This document shows positions 27,917 to 38,356 of a DNA stretch of 38,356 bases, piece after piece (the stretch's first letter is position 1; each line of letters opens with the position of its first letter). The translations under genes and the position numbers were made by a program. A model generated the notes under the pieces. That model ran no database searches, had not been told where the DNA came from, and was given only the letters and a program-made list of their open reading frames with translations. The DNA is from Endozoicomonas sp. YOMI1. Its GTDB lineage: Bacteria > Pseudomonadota > Gammaproteobacteria > Pseudomonadales > Endozoicomonadaceae. Location: assembly GCF_024606345.1 (NCBI RefSeq), contig NZ_JAHHPM010000320.1, positions 1-38,356 of the forward strand, written 5' to 3'.

Positions 27917-29296
27917 ATGACCAGTCAAACTATCGAAAACTCAGCCCCAAACAGGGACTTCCTGCGCAATCTCTGGCAATTGGCATTGCCTATTTCCCTG
28001 CAATCCATGATGTTCTCAATGCTTGGATTGATCGATATATTCATGGTTTCCATGCTGGGTGAAACAGAAGTTGCTGCGGTAGGCATGGGCAACCGGATTT
28101 TTTTCTTTAACCTGATTCTGATTGCCGCCCTGGGCAGTGGCATGAACATTATGGCCGCGCAGTATGTTGGTGCCCGAAGTATGGATGGCGTGCGCAGAAC
28201 GCTGGTTCAGACCATCATTGCAACACTGGCCATCACCACCTCATTTACCATGTTCTACCTGTTCTTTCCAGAACTGATCATGGGCCTGATCAGTGATGAC
28301 CTAAAGCTGAAGGCTCTGGGAAGCAGCTATCTATTCATCACGGCTCCCTCTTTTCTCTGCGTAGCAGTCACCATCCCGCTGGAAGCCCTGCTGAGAACCA
28401 ATAATGACGCAAAAACACCGACACGCATTGGCTTTATTACCATTCTTATGAATGTGCTGTTTAATTATCTGCTTATATATGGCCATTTTGGCTTTCCAGC
28501 CCTTGGGGTTGCCGGTTCTGCATGGGGAACAACCATCTCCCGGTTGATTCAGGTTGGCCTGCTCATCTATTACATCCTCAAGGTTCGTCCCGGCCTCAAG
28601 CCGGTAAAAGCTGACCTGTTGCAATGCAAAAGTCGTAAACATTGGCTTAAATACATGGGCATCTGTGTTCCCATGCTGATTCAGGATGGCCTCTGGTCAT
28701 TTGGCCTGGTTCTTTACAACCTGATGTTCGCCCAGATGGGGGTTGTTGAACTGGCGGTGATGAGCGCCATATCTTCCGTTGAAGGCGTTCTGATTTCCCT
28801 GTTTATCGGGTTCGCTATCGCTACCTCGATCATACTCGGAAAGGAGCTCGGCGCCGGAGAATTTGAGCTGGCCTGGAAACAGAGTCGTTATTTTATGCTG
28901 GCTGCTCCGGCAACTGCCTTATTGATTGGCTTTCTTACCCTGATCTTCAATGAGCAGATTGTCAGAATGTTCGGCAAGTTTCAGGGTGACACCTTGAAAA
29001 TGGCCAGTGAGGTGCTGATTATTGCCGGTTTTGCCTTATGCATCCGGGTCATCAACCTGACCGGGATTGTTGGTGTACTGCGCAGCGGTGGTGATGTGAA
29101 AGCCACGGCAGCCATCAATATTATTGGTATGTGGTTTGTCGGTGTACCACTGACCTGGACAGCGGTGAATATCTGGCATTGGCCACTGTACCTGGTGTTT
29201 ATCTGCGCCCTGATGGAAGAAGTGACTAAAGCGGTTCTGGTGCTTTACCGGGTGCTGGCAAGATACTGGTTGAAAAATCTCACTGTTGAGAATTAA
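27917..29296 (+). CDS. MATE-family multidrug/toxin efflux transporter
   Basis: A 459-residue inner-membrane protein with about twelve hydrophobic helices, the NorM/DinF type. The first bundle begins LPISLQSMMFSMLGLIDIFMVSMLG and contains AAVGMGNRIFF and ALGSGMNIMAAQYVGA. The second half mirrors it with MSAISSVEGVLISLFIGFAIATSIILGKELGAG. Members expel cationic drugs or metabolites in exchange for H+ or Na+. The substrate is not predictable. It ends in a strong hairpin shared with the convergent BIR gene. Confidence 0.9.
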   Translation: MTSQTIENSAPNRDFLRNLWQLALPISLQSMMFSMLGLIDIFMVSMLGETEVAAVGMGNRIFFFNLILIAALGSGMNIMAAQYVGARSMDGVRRTLVQTIIATLAITTSFTMFYLFFPELIMGLISDDLKLKALGSSYLFITAPSFLCVAVTIPLEALLRTNNDAKTPTRIGFITILMNVLFNYLLIYGHFGFPALGVAGSAWGTTISRLIQVGLLIYYILKVRPGLKPVKADLLQCKSRKHWLKYMGICVPMLIQDGLWSFGLVLYNLMFAQMGVVELAVMSAISSVEGVLISLFIGFAIATSIILGKELGAGEFELAWKQSRYFMLAAPATALLIGFLTLIFNEQIVRMFGKFQGDTLKMASEVLIIAGFALCIRVINLTGIVGVLRSGGDVKATAAINIIGMWFVGVPLTWTAVNIWHWPLYLVFICALMEEVTKAVLVLYRVLARYWLKNLTVEN

Positions 29297-29337
29297 GCAA
29301 ATCGCCCTGGCGCTTCCGCCAGGGGCGATTTGCTTAA
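29293..29337. terminator. Long hairpin between convergent MATE and BIR-domain genes
   Basis: The ~20-bp stem (ttaagcaaatcgccc-tggcg with its complement, one bulged base) has a cttc loop. It begins at the MATE stop codon and ends just before the stop of the BIR gene. This is the strongest hairpin in the window. It lacks a long T tract, but its position suits bidirectional termination. Confidence 0.7.
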
Positions 29338-29340
29338 ACA

Positions 29341-31794
29341 TCATCTGGATGTTTGTTGGATAATGTCATCCCAGAATATGTCCAGCTTCTCACTGATGAA
29401 TTGGTGAAGGTCTTCATGCATGAACCTCGTACGAGCATCTGCAACGTTAGTAGCACCTTCAATAATTTCCTGCTCAGAGAGCCCTGGTGTATCTGGACTG
29501 TACTGTTCCATCAACAACTCAGTGCTACTCTCTGTCTTACCATGCCAAACTGAAAACTCAGCATTTTTCATTCTTAAAAGATTAAGCAATGCCGGCTCAG
29601 TGTTAAACATATCCATAATATAATTTTGAAAATCGGCCAGATTCATAATGCCGCTGGTGAATTTTCTTTTAATTTCAGCCATCACATTTGGTGGCTGCCT
29701 GCCAACAGTGCTGTAACACTGTAGAATTTGATTCTCAGGGAATTGGCAGATACTTTGGGAAAATAGATTCTTAATGTAACCTCTTATTTCGGTGGATTCT
29801 CTGGCAGCAATCAGTAGAGTACCCGTGCTTCCCCTTGTAGTAGACAATACATTGTAAAGTACTGACTCATTGTAAAATAATTTTAATTTCTTCAACAGGT
29901 TGAATATGTGGACAACATCAGAATCCGACTCCAGTTCCCGATTGATATTAATGAAAGCCATTCGTGTCTTGATTTGATCGATGATTTCTGATGTATGATC
30001 CTGACAATCCCGATCGTAAGCAGCGTCAATAATCAAAGCAATTTCAGCACCTACATCTTCCGACTGATCTTCTCGAAGTGCCAACAGATTCTGCAGGATT
30101 TGCAATAAGTTTAATTTAAGCTCGTTGCTTTCGTTTTGAGCAGCATTAACTTTTCCATGCAACCTGTCCATTGCATTGTGAAGCGGCGAACCAGGAAGAA
30201 AGCTACGGTGAAATGCCTGCAGACATCTTTGAACATTGCTTTCGATAGCCGGAGTGGCAACTGCCTGACTCTGCCTGACCCTATTCTGCTGGCCAGGTTG
30301 ATTTTGCTCCCGGACAAAATCATATAACGTCATTCCGTCCAATCTCGCTCGCCCTTCACGCCAGTCGAATTGAAATTTATAATAGTCCAGTTCGACCTGT
30401 TCTTGCTGCAATTGATGGTCATCCACGGGTGAGCGATACAAATGTGGATGACTTACCAAAGGTCGGGCTAACACACGTTGTTGTTCTTGTGTTAATTGTT
30501 GTTGACAGGCTTCGATAAATCCTCCACCTTTTTTTTCCCGCAAAAAAGAGCACTCAGGGTAAAGTTTTGCATGAACCTCATCAAGGGAGCACTCTCCCCA
30601 TTCCTCTTGCCACTCTTTAATTGAACCCCCGCAGGTGAAACAGAACAGTGTTTTTTCCATCAGCGACAAATAAAATCCAGCATCTGCTATTGTAAATGCA
30701 CTCTTATTGGTAGTAGGAAAATTACGTATGAATCTCATTTGCCTACCTGCACCATACTGAACGATAGAGTTAGTACGATCTCTCCTGTCTGTCATATATG
30801 GGTTATACATTGTAGAAATCAGCCCCACATCAGAGGCTGCGGCATGATCAGCACCATATCCCGCATTAGCGGTTGGTAACGCTGTAATATCATTAATTAA
30901 AAGAAACGCATTGAACCGATCCTGTCTATTGATAATAAAGTATTTAAGATCGTTATTGCTAGAAGGAATATCTGAATTTACATTGTATAACTCGGCATTA
31001 TCACGAAAGTTTCGTAACAGTTTCCGATCCGCTAATAACGCAATAATCGAATCAAATTGTTTATCTTCTCCATCAATATGGCAGAAATACTGAGTTGGGC
31101 TGTTAACGCCAGAAACAGGATTTGAGTTTTCCGGGGATAGTGCAGGCTGGCAATACTGCTCTGGTGATCTCTGACCATTGATTAAATTCAACGAACGATT
31201 TCCACGGGAAACAATTCGCTGTGAGCTACTTTGTGGTGCAGGTAAATGACAGGCATCTTGCCTGTATCCACTGGCTGATGCCTGTTCTGTCAAACGTGTT
31301 TGATCCGCTGATCTGGAAACATTTAATCTCTCTATATCATTAACCAATAAGAACTCTTGCTGAACACGACCATTCTCAAGGATCAATGTTTTTAATTCAC
31401 TATCTTCATGCGGGATATGAAAATCAGGAAGACGTTCTTCGATACTCGCCCTGAAGTTATCCATAAAAGGCTGAATCCGGAGCAGTGACCGTAGTGAAGT
31501 AAATGTTTGAGTCTGACCATTAATGTTACATTGATAAGTACTCACCGCCTGATTATGGTGATTCTGAAAACCTGAAGGAAGGTCATATTCATGGCCAGAG
31601 AAATCAGTATAACCAACAGGCTCCTGATTACTCGATAAATAATTGTTTGACGTACTATCAATTGGCCTTACAACGTATGAATGATATCTCGAACCAGCAG
31701 TCGCCGAAAGGTTATTATAAATACTAAGTTCATTATTGCTGTCCGAGTCAATATTAATCTCTATAGGATCCCTCGCTGAAAGATTATTCACCAC
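29341..31794 (-). CDS. BIR-domain (inhibitor-of-apoptosis-like) protein with duplicated N-terminal module and NEL-like C terminus
   Basis: 817 residues from GTG 31794. A second GTG (31791) has the better 6-nt spacing from AAAGGAG, so 816 is likely. Residues 87-157 and 236-306 are two copies of an unfamiliar module (Y-x-C-x-I-x-G ... NFR ... FLL-x-NDI-x-x-L). Residues ~351-428 are a BIR zinc domain: RFIRNFP, then ADAGFYLSLMEK, CFTCGGSIKEW, HAKLYPECSFL and GGGFIEAC. The zinc ligands are C385, C388, H408 and C415. The spacing C-x2-C-x19-H-x6-C is three residues longer than the usual x16. In animal IAPs, BIRs bind caspases and IAP antagonists. The C-terminal ~290 residues are helical with CQD at 597-599, preceded by IALIIDAAYDRD and followed by IIDQIKTRM. 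This resembles the Cys-x-Asp catalytic region of NEL ubiquitin ligases (IpaH, SspH). No signal peptide. AT-rich; set between cysG/MATE and serS. BIR is firm, NEL is inference. Confidence 0.85.
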   Translation of the reverse strand: MVNNLSARDPIEINIDSDSNNELSIYNNLSATAGSRYHSYVVRPIDSTSNNYLSSNQEPVGYTDFSGHEYDLPSGFQNHHNQAVSTYQCNINGQTQTFTSLRSLLRIQPFMDNFRASIEERLPDFHIPHEDSELKTLILENGRVQQEFLLVNDIERLNVSRSADQTRLTEQASASGYRQDACHLPAPQSSSQRIVSRGNRSLNLINGQRSPEQYCQPALSPENSNPVSGVNSPTQYFCHIDGEDKQFDSIIALLADRKLLRNFRDNAELYNVNSDIPSSNNDLKYFIINRQDRFNAFLLINDITALPTANAGYGADHAAASDVGLISTMYNPYMTDRRDRTNSIVQYGAGRQMRFIRNFPTTNKSAFTIADAGFYLSLMEKTLFCFTCGGSIKEWQEEWGECSLDEVHAKLYPECSFLREKKGGGFIEACQQQLTQEQQRVLARPLVSHPHLYRSPVDDHQLQQEQVELDYYKFQFDWREGRARLDGMTLYDFVREQNQPGQQNRVRQSQAVATPAIESNVQRCLQAFHRSFLPGSPLHNAMDRLHGKVNAAQNESNELKLNLLQILQNLLALREDQSEDVGAEIALIIDAAYDRDCQDHTSEIIDQIKTRMAFININRELESDSDVVHIFNLLKKLKLFYNESVLYNVLSTTRGSTGTLLIAARESTEIRGYIKNLFSQSICQFPENQILQCYSTVGRQPPNVMAEIKRKFTSGIMNLADFQNYIMDMFNTEPALLNLLRMKNAEFSVWHGKTESSTELLMEQYSPDTPGLSEQEIIEGATNVADARTRFMHEDLHQFISEKLDIFWDDIIQQTSR

Positions 31795-31894
31795 ACTCTC
31801 CTTTAGTTCATGATTACAGTTAGTTTTTGAACAAAGTTGATTGATGATAATACTTTAGATTTAAAATACAGCTAACAAAACATTTAAAATAAGT

Positions 31895-31917
31895 GGGTGA
31901 AATCAAGCGATTCACCC
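31895..31917 (-). terminator. Terminator of serS
   Basis: A 7-bp stem, gggtgaa / ttcaccc, with a 9-nt loop, 11 nt beyond the serS stop. On the minus strand it is followed by acttatttt. Confidence 0.6.
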
Positions 31918-31928
31918 TGCTGATCTCG

Positions 31929-33227
<1,299 letters not shown>

Positions 33228-33363
33228 TTAACTGATTGGATGATGGTTTTCTTATCCGGGCAGACGCTTCAAGCGTTTACCATTTTTGTCACGGATAACC
33301 CGCTGATGATACACCATGACTCTGCGACATTCGATAAAGATAATGAGCAGGAAGTAAGGACAA

Positions 33364-33765
33364 TTAACCGTTCAGGACCATCCGAATACCCTGATAACCC
33401 AACCAGGTGCCAACCAGGCACAGAATAACACTGGCCAGCATGTAGGCCATTGCCTCAACCAACCGGTGGGCTTGAAAAAGCCGGAAAATATCCAATGAGA
33501 AAGTAGAAAAGGTGGTTAATGCCCCCAGAAAGCCTACTGTGGCAAAATCTTTCCAGATTGCAGGAAGCAGGCTTTTCTCTACCAGACAGTACCAGCCAAT
33601 CCCAATAAGAAATGAACCAATAATATTTACCGTTAAGGTCGGTAGTGGAAACAACTGATCATTTCCGGATTTTGCATACCATTCATAAACCAGTGAACGT
33701 GCCAGTGCTCCAAGGGCTCCCCCGGATGCTACAGCAAGGTAGTTCAGCAAGTACGGATATTGCAT
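33364..33765 (-). CDS. crcB: CrcB/Fluc fluoride channel
   Basis: A 133-residue protein with four membrane helices. It works as a dual-topology dimer that exports fluoride. Visible family features are GGALGALARSLV near residue 15, TLTVNIIGSFLIG with the pore Asn, and GFLGALTTFSTFSLD with the phenylalanine box. It lies between rarA and serS, an arrangement also known in pseudomonads. I saw no fluoride riboswitch in the 78 bp before it, so it is probably read with rarA or constitutively. Confidence 0.94.
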   Translation of the reverse strand: MQYPYLLNYLAVASGGALGALARSLVYEWYAKSGNDQLFPLPTLTVNIIGSFLIGIGWYCLVEKSLLPAIWKDFATVGFLGALTTFSTFSLDIFRLFQAHRLVEAMAYMLASVILCLVGTWLGYQGIRMVLNG

Positions 33766-33843
33766 CAGAGCTTCCTTTCAGATTCAGGATCGGAACACGA
33801 GCTAAACTTGTATTCAAATATGATTGGATAATATCGTATTAAA

Positions 33844-35172
33844 TCATCTCTTTTTTAGTGTACTCTCTTCATCAAGCCGTTTCAGCCAGGCCAGCTTTTC
33901 TTTAATCTTAATCTCCAACCCGCGATCATTCGGTTGGTAATAGTCCGGAACATCCATCTCTTCTGGAAAATAGCGCTCCCCCGCAGCATAGGCATTGGGT
34001 TCATCATGGGCATAGCGATAACCATCACCGTAGCCAAGGCTTCCCATTAATTGGGTAGGTGCATTCCGCAGGTGATGAGGAACCTCATAGGATGGATTAC
34101 TTTTTACATCGTCCAATGCCGCTTTCCAGGCTTTATAAACCGCATTACTTTTTGCTGCACAGGCGCAATAGACCGTTGCATGGGCCAGGGCGAGAAGCCC
34201 TTCCGGTGCTCCCAGTCGTTCAAATGCCTGCCAGGCATTAATGGTGATCTCCAGTGCTCTTGGGTCTGCATTGCCAATATCCTCACTGGCAATAGCCACC
34301 AGCCTGCGAATCACATAGAGAGGATCCCCTCCCCCATCAACAATTCGAGCGGCCCAGTAGAGTGCCGCATCCGGATTGGAGCCGCGAACGGACTTATGAA
34401 ACGCTGAAATGGTATCGTAAAATGCGTCACCGCCTTTATCGAAACGCCGCCCGGTATCGGCAAGTATGGCCTGAACCGCCTCAGACGTGATAATGCCGTT
34501 CTCAGCCAGATCCGATGCAATTTCCAGAGTGTTGAGCGCCTTGCGACCATCGCCGTCAGAATAGCGAATCAGAATATCCCTGGCACTCTTCTCCAGCTGG
34601 ATCTCCTTACCGCCCAGACCTCTTTCTTCATTGGTTAAAGCCTGGTCAACAAGTTGACCAATCGCCTCTTCTCCCAGCGACTTAAGTACATAGACCCTGG
34701 CCCTTGAAAGTAATGCATTATTGAGTTCAAACGATGGGTTTTCGGTGGTGGCCCCGATAAAAATAACGGTACCATCTTCTATATGAGGCAGGAATGCATC
34801 CTGTTGAGACTTGTTAAACCGGTGAACCTCATCGACAAACAGTACCGTTTTCCGCTGGTAAAACCGCTGTTCATCCTTTGCCCTTGCTACCGCTTCCCTT
34901 ATGTCTTTAACCCCGGAAAGTACAGCAGAGAGGGTTTCAAAATGCGCATCGGTTTTTGTAGCAATCAGCCTTGCCAGTGTCGTCTTGCCAACGCCAGGCG
35001 GTCCCCAGAAAATCATGGAATGCAGCATACCCTGCTCCAGTGCTTCCCGCAGGGGCTTCCCTCTGGCAAGAATATGTTCCTGCCCCAGGTATTCATCGAG
35101 GACTCTGGGGCGCATCCTTGCCGCCAGAGGCTCATAGCGAGCTGCAGCAGGGGCATCAAAGAGTGAGGTCAT
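33844..35172 (-). CDS. rarA: RarA, replication-associated recombination AAA+ ATPase
   Basis: A 442-residue relative of clamp-loader ATPases and eukaryotic WRNIP1 that acts at stalled forks. Walker A is [15 protein letters not shown], Walker B is [19 protein letters not shown], and sensor 1 is [14 protein letters not shown]. The C-terminal tetramerisation region contains [13 protein letters not shown] and [10 protein letters not shown], which are typical. Its start overlaps the lolA stop by 4 bp, indicating translational coupling. Confidence 0.96.
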   Translation of the reverse strand: MTSLFDAPAAARYEPLAARMRPRVLDEYLGQEHILARGKPLREALEQGMLHSMIFWGPPGVGKTTLARLIATKTDAHFETLSAVLSGVKDIREAVARAKDEQRFYQRKTVLFVDEVHRFNKSQQDAFLPHIEDGTVIFIGATTENPSFELNNALLSRARVYVLKSLGEEAIGQLVDQALTNEERGLGGKEIQLEKSARDILIRYSDGDGRKALNTLEIASDLAENGIITSEAVQAILADTGRRFDKGGDAFYDTISAFHKSVRGSNPDAALYWAARIVDGGGDPLYVIRRLVAIASEDIGNADPRALEITINAWQAFERLGAPEGLLALAHATVYCACAAKSNAVYKAWKAALDDVKSNPSYEVPHHLRNAPTQLMGSLGYGDGYRYAHDEPNAYAAGERYFPEEMDVPDYYQPNDRGLEIKIKEKLAWLKRLDEESTLKKR

Positions 35173-35888
35173 ACCCTGCTCTCATCAATAATATCAAAAC
35201 CAGCCTTCTCTAATTGCTGCAGGTCAGGTTCAAACAGTTTATTGTCTACCGGTTGATTGAGGTTCACCCCGGTAAAGTCAATTCGTCGCTTACCACCAAG
35301 AGAGTCCACAATAGTGATGACTGAAATCTCATCGCTGGAAAAATGGATCTCCAGACTTTCAAAAAGATCCGACGCTTTACCGGGTCTCAGGGTATAAACC
35401 ACCTCAGGGCCATAGTTCATGCGAGTCACAGCGTACTCCATCAGAAACTCACTGGCATCACCACTAAGCAGTTGCACGGCAGTCGGTCCTGACTGATTGT
35501 CCTGCTTTTTAATCACCACCTGCTTAAAGTCAGGGTCGAGCATCCAGAGCTTGCCATCTTTGGCAATGATCTCCTGGTTAAACGGTGAAGTGATATTCCA
35601 GCGGAACTGATTTGGCCGCTTAAGCTGCATACTCCCCTTCTCAACTTTGGAGCGACCACTTTTATCCATCGTACTTTGAGAAAAATTAGCACTGACAGTA
35701 TTCATGGCCTGCAGCTTTTTAGCCAACTCCTCAGCGGCTCTCTTATCATGTTTTATACTGGCAGGCGTACTGCTTTCAGCCTTGGCCAGCATGGACGGAT
35801 GAACGAGCTCCTGCTCAGCAGGCCAGACTGGCATGCTAATAGCAAAAAACAGTGGTAAAACAGCCAATAACCGCGTTATCTTCATCAT
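35169..35888 (-). CDS. lolA: LolA, periplasmic lipoprotein carrier
   Basis: Carries outer-membrane lipoproteins from LolCDE to LolB across the periplasm. It is 239 residues, somewhat longer than E. coli LolA (203) because of a ~30-residue polar segment after the signal peptide. The signal peptide is [51 protein letters not shown] and [26 protein letters not shown] are family signatures. Either of two adjacent ATGs can start it. It lies 23 bp after ftsK and overlaps rarA. Confidence 0.93.
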   Translation of the reverse strand: MMKITRLLAVLPLFFAISMPVWPAEQELVHPSMLAKAESSTPASIKHDKRAAEELAKKLQAMNTVSANFSQSTMDKSGRSKVEKGSMQLKRPNQFRWNITSPFNQEIIAKDGKLWMLDPDFKQVVIKKQDNQSGPTAVQLLSGDASEFLMEYAVTRMNYGPEVVYTLRPGKASDLFESLEIHFSSDEISVITIVDSLGGKRRIDFTGVNLNQPVDNKLFEPDLQQLEKAGFDIIDESRV

Positions 35889-35911
35889 AAATAGGATCTT
35901 AATCTGGATAA

Positions 35912-38356
35912 TTAATGCTTGGGCGGTGGTGGAGCAATGACTTCACGATTGCCGTTAGTCAATGCCGGGCTGACAACACCTGCCGCCTCCATGGCTTCAA
36001 TCATTCGGGCAGCACGGTTATAACCTACTTTCAGTTGTCGTTGAACCGAAGAAATGGATGCCCTGCGGGACTCGGTAACAAAAGCCACGGCTTCATCATA
36101 AAGAGGATCTTCCTCACTGTTGTCCAGCCCACCGGAAAATGCGCTGCCTTCGGAACTTTCACTCACACCATTGAGAATCTCTGCAACAAAATCCGGCGTT
36201 CCCCGCAGCTGCCAGTCGGCAACCACCCGATGCACTTCATCGTCAGCAACGAATGCTCCATGAATACGAACAGGAACACTGGTTCCCGGGGGTAGATAGA
36301 GCATGTCACCGTGGCCCAGTAACTGCTCAGCGCCACCCTGGTCGATAATGGTGCGGGAGTCAATCTTACTGGACACCTGGAAACTGATTCGTGTAGGAAC
36401 GTTGGCCTTAATCAGACCGGTAATAACATCCACGGATGGACGCTGTGTGGCCAGAATCAGATGAATACCGGCTGCCCGGGCCTTTTGGGCAATACGGGCA
36501 ATCAGCTCTTCAACCTTTTTACCAACAATCATCATCATGTCGGCAAATTCATCAACCACTACCACGATAAAGGGCAGCGTGCCTAATTCTGGTGCGACAT
36601 CTTCCGCTGATACAGGCTGATAGAAGGGATCCCTGTGCGGCTCGCCCTTTTTCAGGGCTTCTTTCACCTTGCGGTTATAGCCGGCAATGTTACGAACCCC
36701 CAGATGCGCCATCAGCTTGTATCGACGCTCCATTTCTGCAACACACCAGCGCAGGGCATTGGCCGCCTCTTTCATGTCCGTTACTACCGGAGCCAGAAGA
36801 TGCGGAATGCCATCATAGATCGACAACTCCAGCATTTTCGGGTCAATCATGATCAACCGCACATCTTCCGGGCTGGACTTGAACAACATGGACAAGATCA
36901 TGGCATTGATACCGACGGACTTACCGGAACCCGTGGTACCGGCCACCAGAAGGTGCGGCATTTTGGCCAGATCAACAATCACCGGCTGACCGGAGATATC
37001 ATGTCCCAAGGCAAGGCTGACCGGAGACTGAGCGTCATCAAACGCCCTGGATGAAATGATTTCACTGTAGAAAACGGTTTCACGGTCATCATTGGGAATC
37101 TCAATCCCCATCACCGACTTTCCGGGAATCACTTCCACCACACGAACACTGACCACTGCCAGAGAACGGGCCAGGTCGCTGGCCAGATTGGTAATTTTAC
37201 TGGCCTTGGTACCGGGTGCCGGTTGAATCTCAAAACGGGTAATGACCGGCCCGGGATGAACGGCAACCACTTCGACATCGACACTGAAGTCTTTTAACTT
37301 CAGTTCCAGCAACCGGGACATAGCATCCAGTGACTCTGGACTCATGGCCTTGCCGGAGGGGCGGGCTTCATCGAGCAACGATGCGGTTGGTAAACTGCCG
37401 AGCGGGGTATGTTCCACCAGAGGAGACGCTTTCTCCATCCCCGGAGGAGGGACAATAACCGGCTTTGGCTTATCGGCTCTCTTCTCAACCATCGGTGGAA
37501 CCGATGGCATAGAGTCTTCCTGCAGTTTTAGTGCAGGCTCCTGCTTTTTGGCAGGCGATAGTTCTCTTTGCTCAGACTGACTCTGCTTCCTGGCTGCCAG
37601 CTTCTCTTGCAACGCAAAATAAAGCGCAATCAACTTTTCTTTGCAGTAAACGGCGAAGCGCAGGCTCCAATAGCCGACACTGTCCATCAGACGAAACCAG
37701 GAAAGATCGGTATAAAGCGTCACGCCGAGGAGAAACAGAGCCATCAGCAGCAGTGTACTGCCGGTGACATTAAAGGCTGGCAGGAACAGCTGAATCAGCA
37801 GCTCGCCAATAATACCGCCGCTGGACGAGGGAAACAGCGCACTCAACCCATGATAGTGAAGTGAAGCCAGGGCGGCACCTGACGCAATGGCCAGAATAAA
37901 CCCCATACTGCGAATCAACAGTAACCAGGAATTCCATTCATCAGGTTCATGCCGGTAGCGAAAAACCTTGATCGCCTTGATCACCAGAATAACCGGCACC
38001 ATCCAGGCCAGAAACCCAAACAGGGTTAACAGCAAATCCGCCGACCATGCCCCAATTCTGCCGGCACTGTTGGCAATATCTTTGACCGGGCCAACATAAG
38101 ACCAGCCGGGGTCGACCTTATCATAACTGACCAGTGCCAATGCCAGAAAAGCGGCCAGGACCAGCCAGCCAAACATGATGCATTCACGCACTCGTGATGA
38201 GAGCGTTTCCGTCACTGCTTCGCCCCGGGTTGAACCCTTGCGCCGTGGTATGGAAACAGGCTCTTCTGACTGCCCTTTCATGGGCTGAGGTCTATTATCC
38301 GGTTGAGGACTCTTATCCAGTTGAGGACTCTTATCCAGTTGAGGACTCTTATCCAG
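35912..38356 (-). CDS. ftsK: FtsK DNA translocase, 5' end cut by the window edge
   Basis: Division-septum protein that pumps chromosome ends and activates XerCD at dif. Four to five membrane helices (~residues 35-180 counted from the ATG at 38281) are followed by a shortish linker rich in Pro, Lys and Glu. The motor follows: Walker A is [15 protein letters not shown], Walker B is [14 protein letters not shown], then [12 protein letters not shown]. The C-terminal gamma winged helix ([21 protein letters not shown]) reads KOPS. The frame stays open from 38281 to the window edge, encoding three tandem LDKSPQ hexapeptides and a variant. No ribosome site precedes the 38281 ATG, so the true start is probably outside the window. 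Confidence 0.95.
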   Translation of the reverse strand: MDKSPQLDKSPQLDKSPQPDNRPQPMKGQSEEPVSIPRRKGSTRGEAVTETLSSRVRECIMFGWLVLAAFLALALVSYDKVDPGWSYVGPVKDIANSAGRIGAWSADLLLTLFGFLAWMVPVILVIKAIKVFRYRHEPDEWNSWLLLIRSMGFILAIASGAALASLHYHGLSALFPSSSGGIIGELLIQLFLPAFNVTGSTLLLMALFLLGVTLYTDLSWFRLMDSVGYWSLRFAVYCKEKLIALYFALQEKLAARKQSQSEQRELSPAKKQEPALKLQEDSMPSVPPMVEKRADKPKPVIVPPPGMEKASPLVEHTPLGSLPTASLLDEARPSGKAMSPESLDAMSRLLELKLKDFSVDVEVVAVHPGPVITRFEIQPAPGTKASKITNLASDLARSLAVVSVRVVEVIPGKSVMGIEIPNDDRETVFYSEIISSRAFDDAQSPVSLALGHDISGQPVIVDLAKMPHLLVAGTTGSGKSVGINAMILSMLFKSSPEDVRLIMIDPKMLELSIYDGIPHLLAPVVTDMKEAANALRWCVAEMERRYKLMAHLGVRNIAGYNRKVKEALKKGEPHRDPFYQPVSAEDVAPELGTLPFIVVVVDEFADMMMIVGKKVEELIARIAQKARAAGIHLILATQRPSVDVITGLIKANVPTRISFQVSSKIDSRTIIDQGGAEQLLGHGDMLYLPPGTSVPVRIHGAFVADDEVHRVVADWQLRGTPDFVAEILNGVSESSEGSAFSGGLDNSEEDPLYDEAVAFVTESRRASISSVQRQLKVGYNRAARMIEAMEAAGVVSPALTNGNREVIAPPPPKH
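38284..38356 (-). repeat. 18-bp in-frame tandem repeat at the ftsK 5' end
   Basis: The unit ctggataagagtcctcaa (read on the minus strand) occurs three times, plus a degenerate fourth nearest the ATG, and runs to the window edge. In the ftsK frame it encodes LDKSPQ. The near identity of the units points to recent slippage expansion; the copy number is unknown because the array is cut. Confidence 0.85.

Noticed and set aside
33240-33363. Possible fluoride riboswitch near crcB
   Set aside because: This stretch is downstream of crcB on its strand, and the 78 bp upstream of crcB shows no recognisable riboswitch core.

Overview
The window reads as chromosome of a host-associated gammaproteobacterium, most likely Endozoicomonas or a relative in Endozoicomonadaceae. 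The core genes are gammaproteobacterial: rraA, ppsA/ppsR, prpB-prpC-acnD-prpF, cysB, greB, nfuA, cysG, and an ftsK-lolA-rarA-crcB-serS block. Between them sit genes with eukaryote-like domains, a known hallmark of that family. The genus is inferred from this mix; no rRNA is present. I saw no tRNA or rRNA gene, CRISPR array, or intact transposase.

Layout. Positions 1-9100 hold rraA, a secreted-effector-like beta-propeller/WD-like protein, ppsA with its divergent regulator ppsR, and a second WD-like protein with an N-terminal F-box. A 17-bp identical sequence occurs at 36-52 and again at 9081-9097, bracketing this block. Positions 9145-15097 form a four-gene 2-methylcitrate (propionate) operon on the minus strand, without prpD or a linked regulator. 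Positions 15498-26163 carry a Ser/Thr-rich membrane-anchored protein, pabB, a lipoprotein hydrolase, a thioredoxin-fold protein, cysB, a TauE/SafE permease, a DAHP synthase, greB, nfuA, an NAD-binding epimerase-like gene, and an AT-rich gene with weak ADP-ribosyltransferase-like features. Positions 26149-38356 carry cysG, a MATE transporter, an 816/817-residue BIR-domain protein, then serS, crcB, rarA, lolA and a 5'-incomplete ftsK.

The main discovery candidate is the BIR protein at 29341-31794. It joins two copies of an unfamiliar ~71-residue module, one clear baculoviral-IAP-repeat zinc domain, and a helical C-terminal region. That C-terminal region has a Cys-x-Asp motif in a context resembling the NEL ubiquitin-ligase domain of IpaH/SspH effectors. 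If correct, it would be a bacterial counterpart of animal IAPs, with a bacterial E3 domain in place of RING. The F-box protein at 7138-9078 would be a second point of contact with host ubiquitination, through SCF. The BIR and F-box assignments rest on visible motifs; the NEL and ADP-ribosyltransferase assignments are inference from short patterns.

Metabolically, ppsA/ppsR and the methylcitrate genes fit growth on three-carbon acids and gluconeogenesis. cysB, the TauE/SafE permease, cysG and nfuA form a loose sulfur/siroheme/Fe-S theme. The effector-like genes are single units set between conserved operons rather than one island, and several are visibly more AT-rich than their neighbours.
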